Below the pieces are notes generated by a model that saw nothing but the letters and a program-made list of their open reading frames with translations, was not told the DNA's origin and ran no database searches. The position numbers and the translations under genes are program-made. Shown in pieces: positions 40,275-64,000 of a stretch of 64,000 nucleotides of DNA. The first letter of the stretch is position 1, and each line of letters begins with the position of its first letter. The DNA lies in assembly GCA_035610835.1 (NCBI GenBank), contig CM069449.1, forward strand, positions 58,069,782 through 58,133,781, given 5' to 3'. The DNA is from Ophiura sarsii. Taxonomy: Eukaryota; Echinodermata; Ophiuroidea; Amphilepidida; Ophiuridae.

Positions 40275-40873
40275 TTACACCTGTTCATTTGGTGACAGAT
40301 GAAATAGAGTTAAGATGAAGAAATCTCAACCTTGAGATATTCCCATAGGATCTGGCTAGTAATAGTGGACCTAACGGTTAAGTATATTCTGAATGAATAA
40401 CGGCAGCTCTATTGGACCATGCGATCTTAAAACTCTACAATAAGAAAGTCACTGAACTGCAATACCAGGTATAATGTTGTTATCATCCGCGTGAATGAAA
40501 ACATGGAATAAGGGTGATTTTTTGCGACCACAGCGCGGGCCCGTGCTAAGGGTATCAAAATCGCCAATTTCAGAGAATAAGGGTTTCTTTTTCAACCTTA
40601 ATCTGCGCGAATGAATGCTTTGGGCCGATAGTCACGTGTCATCATTGTAAAAACAGCTGAAAATGGGAGGCCTATGAGAGAAATTCACTAACAAAAGTGA
40701 ATCACACAATTACTGCACGCTTTTCCAGTATAAACTGTCTTGAGGACCTATATCCTTTGCTACGAGTATGATTCGTCAAGCTATCCTTGTTAAGGGTCAC
40801 ATTTTTCTTCTTTGAAAATCCGCGTTAAAAATAGTTTTTTCACACGGATGATTACAACTCTTATACATGAGTG

Positions 40874-40896
40874 CCCCCCCCCCCCCCCCCCCCCCC
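40874..40896. repeat. Poly(C) tract (23 nt; 26 in copy 2)
   Basis: C run ending in GGGC. The copy-2 counterpart at 61203-61228 is three bases longer. Confidence 0.9.
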
Positions 40897-41392
40897 GGGC
40901 TAACATGTAATATGAAAATTCACTTTCTCAAGTTATAGGTTGAATTTGGGGGTCGCATTAGGCTATAAGGCCCGCTTATAAATTGGTGCCCTAAAAACCG
41001 TCACCAAATTTAAATATTCGCCATCCATCAAAGCTGGTTGCTATATGATATAATTCTCGTGTGCAACCAACCGGCTGTAACATAACGGAAACTCACCCAT
41101 GCAGTAAGCAAGTAGTACCGCTCGTACACGCCTCGAATTTAAATATGATTGCCTGGTTGTACACGCGCACTGGGCAATCCTCTCGTAGTAATTGATAACA
41201 ATAGGTTTACCAGACCGAATTAATAGCGCGCCTAAGCTGGCAATTTATGTCATGGCAATGGGCATCATTCAAAATGAGATTTTATTTGTACCAGCACGTA
41301 AATCAATCACTTCGTCCTTACAATAAACAAGACTAAAATAGATAGGCGCAACTTGATGTTTATCTGGTGCGCATACTTTCGTTTATACTTAC

Positions 41393-41522
41393 ACACTACA
41401 TTAAGCATGCACGTCGAGCAGTCGTTACACGATATTGAATTGATAGTTCCACAGCACATCATTTCAGTCCCACTATCACCCCTTACGAACTGATCAGTAT
41501 TGTTGGGTTCTTGGGGAAACAT
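41393..41522 (-). CDS. Possible Cys-rich exon upstream of the RTK
   Basis: An open frame with six cysteines in about 20 residues (MMCCGTINSISCNDCSTC) ends at a strong donor (GTAAGTAT). It could be a 5' ectodomain exon of the kinase gene. Its phase does not fit the candidate at 40083, no clear acceptor was identified, and a first exon or a chance frame are alternatives. Confidence 0.3.
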
Positions 41523-41729
41523 TAAGTACTACATCAAAGGAGAATCACACACAGGTTTATCTTATCCATTCTATATCCAAGCATTTATTAGAGAGAGATG
41601 CTGTCACGTTCAGATCCAGTAACACAAGTCCTAGCTTCATCATTATGTTAACACTTATATACAAATATGCAAATAATACCCCGTACATGTATGTTAATTG
41701 GCCTGTCTATCAAATGGGCACCCGCAGAG

Positions 41730-41844
41730 GCCCGCGACCTCTGCGGGGGAAACCAGATGCTGCCCGCAACCCCTGCGGGCCAGACCAGATGTTGCCCGCG
41801 ACCTCTGCGGGCCAAAACAGGTGCTGCCCGCGATGATCGCGGGC
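41730..41844. repeat. Four stem-loops at an exact 32-bp period
   Basis: Hairpins begin at 41730, 41762, 41794 and 41826. Each is 19 nt (first one 18): stem GCCCGC, 7-nt loop (GACCTCT, AACCCCT, GACCTCT, GATGATC-like), stem GCGGGC. Linkers of about 13 nt contain ACCAGATG or ACAGGTG. The copy-2 version lies at 62062-62176. Confidence 0.9.
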
Positions 41845-42366
41845 TGTGACATTGAGTCTGGATGGAAAGGCTGCTGGTACACAACAACAGTATAAGCATT
41901 GTGTAATGAGAATAATGTATCTAAATATAGGATCTCAACACTGCCCCCTCCCTCAAAAAAATGTCGAACTCCTGGTCGACGTGAACAAGAACTGCATCTC
42001 ATTTTGTTTTGATGTTACTAAAATTTTGGAACATGAATGGAAAAGAAATTTTAAATGCACTAACCTACAAGTAAATATGCATAGTAAAACCTGGCAAACG
42101 AATAAAATAACGTAAAGCACTATTTAACTTATCGAATTTGTATCATGCATGAACTTGATACAAGTGATTTTTTTTTTTAAATACTCAAAATTTGGGCAGG
42201 AATATTGTGGTGTTGAAGGTACACTACCTAATGTGAAACATAACACAATCACACTGGACAATAACCCCATAGTACACAAGTACCTAATAATAGATCAACG
42301 TTGGTAATAATATTCAATCAAAAATGAAGTTATGCACAAGGCCAACATGTCAAAACAGTAACCAAT

Positions 42367-42466
42367 NNNNNNNNNNNNNNNNNNNNNNNNNNNNNNNNNN
42401 NNNNNNNNNNNNNNNNNNNNNNNNNNNNNNNNNNNNNNNNNNNNNNNNNNNNNNNNNNNNNNNNNN
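42367..42466. other. Assembly gap, exactly 100 N
   Basis: One hundred unknown bases. The round length is a conventional placeholder for a gap of unknown size, not a measured distance. Both flanks belong to the duplicated 20-kb segment: left flank at its end, right flank at its start. Confidence 0.98.
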
Positions 42467-42553
42467 GATCAAACTATAATTAGGCCAAATATCCAGTAAA
42501 GAAAACCGTAAGTGTGAACAAATACGGTAGTAGTGTGAAGGAGATAATAATTA

Positions 42554-43094
42554 GAGAATAAAGGTATTGTTTTTAGACCGTACCCGTGTTATATTGTCTG
42601 ACATAAATGCGGACGATAGTATTATTTTAAGTAGAACAACGACGCCGCAGGCGGAGTTGTTCTACGTAAAAAATAATACTATCGAACGCATTTATGTCAG
42701 ACAATATAACACGGGTACGGTCTAAAAACAATACCTTTATTCTCATTCTTAAACAATCATACTTTAGACATTTATCAAAGAAATAAGTACATTTTATTGT
42801 CCACATTTGACAACTTTTACCCCTGCTAGGATCGAATAACCCACAACATTCCATCCATCACATGCGATAAGTAAACCATGCGTAAGTGTCGCGGCGCTGG
42901 CATAACGCAGGAAAAGCGCTAAAGACGCACTGCAGAAGTGCGCGTTATGGAGCAAACCACGCATTGTGAAGGTCGGGCGCACTGTTAAAACGTAAGCCCC
43001 CATCTCCCCGTGTTAAGTTGTCTCATCTAGATGTCGCCGATTTCTCTGAGAAACCAATGAGATTGCTTAAACTTTCTTAGCTGTTTAAGAATTA
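42554..43094. mobile_element. Insertion present only in copy 2 (541 bp)
   Basis: Flanked by AATTA on both sides; copy 1 has a single AATTA-like site near 22800. The first 190 bp are a near-perfect palindrome (GAGAATAAAGGTATTG and CAATACCTTTATTCTC). The remainder is bounded by ATTCTTAAACA and TGTTTAAGAAT. No gene. Confidence 0.75.
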
Positions 43095-43768
43095 CTGATC
43101 AAACTTCAGCGGGACCTTTCAGGAGGACAAGAACGGTCATATAGAAAGGAGCTTTGTCCGTTTGGGGTATCGCATTAGAGGTGCCGGCGTAAGTTTCACT
43201 GCCACTGCCACGCCACGCAATGAGAAATTATGAGCGTGTTTCTGCTGGGGAAGAAACCGCTAATACTACGCCTAAGTTTGCCCAGTAGAACAGGCAGAAC
43301 ACGCAATAATCGGTATTTTTGGTAATCTCAAAAAACTTCACAACCAGGTTTGGAACCGGTAATTAACCCAATAGAAACAGAAAGGCGATTCATCTTAGCG
43401 GTTTGCGCCGTTGAACCGTGCCACGCTGGTGGGGGGGGGGGGGGGGGGGTTATACACATTGTGAAGCAATCTTTATCAGGTGCGGTGGCATTGTTTGGTA
43501 TTACAAAAGGTCAAATGTCGTGCCCATCGACTAGGATCGATAAACTTAGCGGTAACTTTTCGCTAGTAGAAACAGGGGGGGGGGGATTAAAAGTGACCGA
43601 TTGAAACTTAGCGTTTATTTTGTGCAGTTGCCCCAGCAGAACACGCTCTAGGAAGCTACAGAAGTGCTAAAAAGGGGACACATGGTTTACATGACTAGTG
43701 TTGTTTCTTTGTACAGCAAAATGCCAAAAAGTCCCCAAATATGCTTATAATTATGACGTAGCAGTCGT

Positions 43769-60292
<16,524 letters not shown>

Positions 60293-62698
60293 CTGTATAT
60301 CGTAAATAAAGTAATAAATATTAACAGTATAGTGTAGTAATGTATACATTAGTGCGTGGTTCGAAATGATTAGTTTCGTAAAAATAAAATAATGTAGATG
60401 AGGTGGCTTACCAATACACTGGTGCATACATTTGTTCCGTTTATTATGAAATGAAGAAGAACAAAAATACAAAATACAAAATCATAAATAAAACACATAA
60501 ATAAAAATCATATCAAAATATGTTATCTTAAATGACAATTAATGTCTTCGTTTAGCTTAAAGGCATAGGTCAACTTTGGCTAGTTCACCCAGGGTGAACT
60601 AGCTTACACCTGTTCATTTGGTGACAGATGAAATAGAGTTAAGATGAAGAAATCTCAACCTTGAGATATTCCCATAGGATCTGGCTAGTAATAGTGGACC
60701 TAACGGTTAAGTATATTCTGAATGAATAACGGCAGCTCTATTGGACCATGCGATCTTAAAACTCTACAATAAGAAAGTCACTGAACTGCAATACCAGGTA
60801 TAATGTTGTTATCATCCGCGTGAATGAAAACATGGAATAAGGGTGATTTTTTGCGACCACAGCGCGGGCCCGTGCTAAGGGTATCAAAATCGCCAATTTC
60901 AGAGAATAAGGGTTTCTTTTTCAACCTTAATCTGCGCGAATGAATGCTTTGGGCCGATAGTCACGTGTCATCATTGTAAAAACAGCTGAAAATGGGAGGC
61001 CTATGAGAGAAATTCACTAACAAAAGTGAATCACACAATTACTGCACGCTTTTCCAGTATAAACTGTCTTGAGGACCTATATCCTTTGCTACGAGTATGA
61101 TTCGTCAAGCTATCCTTGTTAAGGGTCACATTTTTCTTCTTTGAAAATCCGCGTTAAAAATAGTTTTTTCACACGGATGATTACAACTCTTATACATGAG
61201 TGCCCCCCCCCCCCCCCCCCCCCCCCCCGGGCTAACATGTAATATGAAAATTCACTTTCTCAAGTTATAGGTTGAATTTGGGGGTCGCATTAGGCTATAA
61301 GGCCCGCTTATAAATTGGTGCCCTAAAAACCGTCACCAAATTTAAATATTCGCCATCCATCAAAGCTGGTTGCTATATGATATAATTCTCGTGTGCAACC
61401 AACCGGCTGTAACATAACGGAAACTCACCCATGCAGTAAGCAAGTAGTACCGCTCGTACACGCCTCGAATTTAAATATGATTGCCTGGTTGTACACGCGC
61501 ACTGGGCAATCCTCTCGTAGTAATTGATAACAATAGGTTTACCAGACCGAATTAATAGCGCGCCTAAGCTGGCAATTTATGTCATGGCAATGGGCATCAT
61601 TCAAAATGAGATTTTATTTGTACCAGCACGTAAATCAATCACTTCGTCCTTACAATAAACAAGACTAAAATAGATAGGCGCAACTTGATGTTTATCTGGT
61701 GCGCATACTTTCGTTTATACTTACACACTACATTAAGCATGCACGTCGAGCAGTCGTTACACGATATTGAATTGATAGTTCCACAGCACATCATTTCAGT
61801 CCCACTATCACCCCTTACGAACTGATCAGTATTGTTGGGTTCTTGGGGAAACATTAAGTACTACATCAAAGGAGAATCACACACAGGTTTATCTTATCCA
61901 TTCTATATCCAAGCATTTATTAGAGAGAGATGCTGTCACGTTCAGATCCAGTAACACAAGTCCTAGCTTCATCATTATGTTAACACTTATATACAAATAT
62001 GCAAATAATACCCCGTACATGTATGTTAATTGGCCTGTCTATCAAATGGGCACCCGCAGAGGCCCGCGACCTCTGCGGGGGAAACCAGATGCTGCCCGCA
62101 ACCCCTGCGGGCCAGACCAGATGTTGCCCGCGACCTCTGCGGGCCAAAACAGGTGCTGCCCGCGATGATCGCGGGCTGTGACATTGAGTCTGGATGGAAA
62201 GGCTGCTGGTACACAACAACAGTATAAGCATTGTGTAATGAGAATAATGTATCTAAATATAGGATCTCAACACTGCCCCCTCCCTCAAAAAAATGTCGAA
62301 CTCCTGGTCGACGTGAACAAGAACTGCATCTCATTTTGTTTTGATGTTACTAAAATTTTGGAACATGAATGGAAAAGAAATTTTAAATGCACTAACCTAC
62401 AAGTAAATATGCATAGTAAAACCTGGCAAACGAATAAAATAACGTAAAGCACTATTTAACTTATCGAATTTGTATCATGCATGAACTTGATACAAGTGAT
62501 TTTTTTTTTTAAATACTCAAAATTTGGGCAGGAATATTGTGGTGTTGAAGGTACACTACCTAATGTGAAACATAACACAATCACACTGGACAATAACCCC
62601 ATAGTACACAATTACCTAATAATAGATCAACGTTGGTAATAATATTCAATCAAAAATGAAGTTATGCACAAGGCCAACATGTCAAAACAGTAACCAAT

Positions 62699-64000
62699 TG
62701 AATCCCAGACTACAACAAAAACAACCTAGACTTTCCAGAACCACACATGATACACTGACACTTAATTGGTGATAAATAAAAATAAAAATAAATGCCTGAT
62801 GACAACATGGTAACAGAAAATGAAGCAATAAAAATAAATAATTAAAATTTGGAGAGAAAAAAAAAAACCAAATCGAATAATATATATGTTAACGCGAACG
62901 AAATCCTTTTGAATCAAATAGAAATAAAAAGATGTGGTCACTAATCAATGTAAATTAGAGTGGTAAAACATAAAAGAAATCATTAAATCATTAACCAGGT
63001 ATCAAAGAATACTATGCAAATAACTAAAATGAACTAAATACTACTACTACTAGCAATAACTAGGAAGTCCTCACATACACTCATTGGTATTGGCCTGCAC
63101 ATAGTAACCACACCAGCTGGCTAAGGCAAGAGGGCACTAGATACATGTCAACACTTTAAAGTGGAAGTAAAGTCCAACAGTATAATGGATCAAATATTAT
63201 CATAAATTTTGCAATTTAGACATACATGTAGTGAGTATTCATGACCAAGATACGAGAGAAGAAAAAAACCCCCAAAAAAACCCGACTGAACTCATGCAAT
63301 TACTACCAAATCATCATAAATGGCTAATAAAAATGTGAGGAAAAAAACCAACCCAAACGAATCCCTCCCTTCTAAATGTCAAGCAGGCTCATAATGAAAT
63401 CAACAATCAATACAGAAATTATATCAGAAAATTGTATCAAAATTCACATTGAATTAACCCTACCAAAAGTTTAACTTGTCATGTATACTCTACTCATGCA
63501 GCGGTTCAAACACTTTTTATATCGTCCAACGTGTCCATACTCGATTGACAAGAAAAAAATATTATATATCCGATTTAGCATTGATCTCATATCAGTTAAA
63601 ATCCAAAATGTCTGCAATTATCAATCCCAGAGAATCAAACTAATCCAAAATGGTTACATGTACATCCACAGTTATAATATATTGTTACGTCCAAGACTAG
63701 GGCAGCTTTCAATCCAGGGCATCATTATTATTTAAATCAAAATCAAATCCTTTAAATGTCACTTTCGTTATAGATCCACGATTTAGTTCCATGTAGAGGC
63801 AAGATGTAAACACGTTTCACATAGAAACTTAACAGCACATAGAAACAGTTGTTTCACACAGAAACTTGGACACATAGTCACAGTTGTTTCACACTCACTG
63901 CTAGTTATAATCTCAAAATATCATTATCCTCAACATAATCCAATATTCAGGGGTTCAAAAACAAAGCGTGACATTGTAGACACAATTTCTCATTCAACTG
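62699..64000. other. Unique right end, no gene seen
   Basis: First sequence not shared with copy 1. AT-rich, no exon recognised. From about 63805 to 63900 a short unit like GTTTCACATAGAAACTT recurs three times with drift. The missing 5' exons of the kinase should lie beyond this end or in unrecognised form here. Confidence 0.5.

Noticed and set aside
41730..41844. CRISPR-like pattern (palindromic 19-nt repeat, 13-nt spacers)
   Set aside because: Only four units, linkers resemble each other and are far shorter than real spacers, and the context is an animal genome. It is a minisatellite.

Overview
The window looks like animal nuclear DNA, most plausibly from a marine deuterostome invertebrate. 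It is AT-rich, has short exons with GT-AG introns, and holds many small inverted-repeat transposons, two non-LTR retrotransposon remnants and long poly(G)/poly(C) tracts. An echinoderm or hemichordate is my guess from the repeat style and the receptor kinase; nothing here fixes the species.

Layout. Positions 1 to about 22.5 kb hold no gene I can support. This part is a patchwork of palindromic elements, minisatellites, poly(G) runs and one truncated LINE with a clear 11-bp target-site duplication (14.1-15.3 kb). From 23.5 to 40.0 kb, on the minus strand, lies the 3' two thirds of a receptor tyrosine kinase gene. Fourteen exons join in one reading frame (628 residues, stop included after them): a fibronectin type III domain, a short cysteine-containing region, one transmembrane segment, a charged juxtamembrane segment, a complete tyrosine kinase domain and a short tyrosine-rich tail. 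Its 5' end (signal peptide and N-terminal ectodomain) was not found. Its introns are filled with foldback elements, a degenerate satellite, a LINE fragment and microsatellites.

A gap of exactly 100 N lies at 42367-42466. Sequence 22480-42366 (left of the gap) reappears as 42467-62698 (right of the gap) in the same orientation and nearly identical, so the whole kinase gene appears twice. The left copy stops at the base before the gap, and the right copy starts at the base after it. This is what two overlapping contigs look like when they are placed side by side without merging, so I read the second gene as an assembly duplicate (or the other haplotype) and not as a real tandem paralogue. The two versions differ mainly in homopolymer lengths, plus two transposon presence/absence differences near 22.5 and 42.6-43.1 kb. 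From 62699 to the end the sequence is unique, AT-rich and without a recognised gene.

To convert copy-1 to copy-2 coordinates add about: 20299 near 23.5 kb, 20303 near 26 kb, 20311 for 28.7-29.7 kb, 20323 for 29.7-39.5 kb, 20329 for 39.6-40.8 kb and 20332 for 40.9-42.37 kb. Repeats described in copy 1 recur in copy 2 at those offsets and are not listed again.
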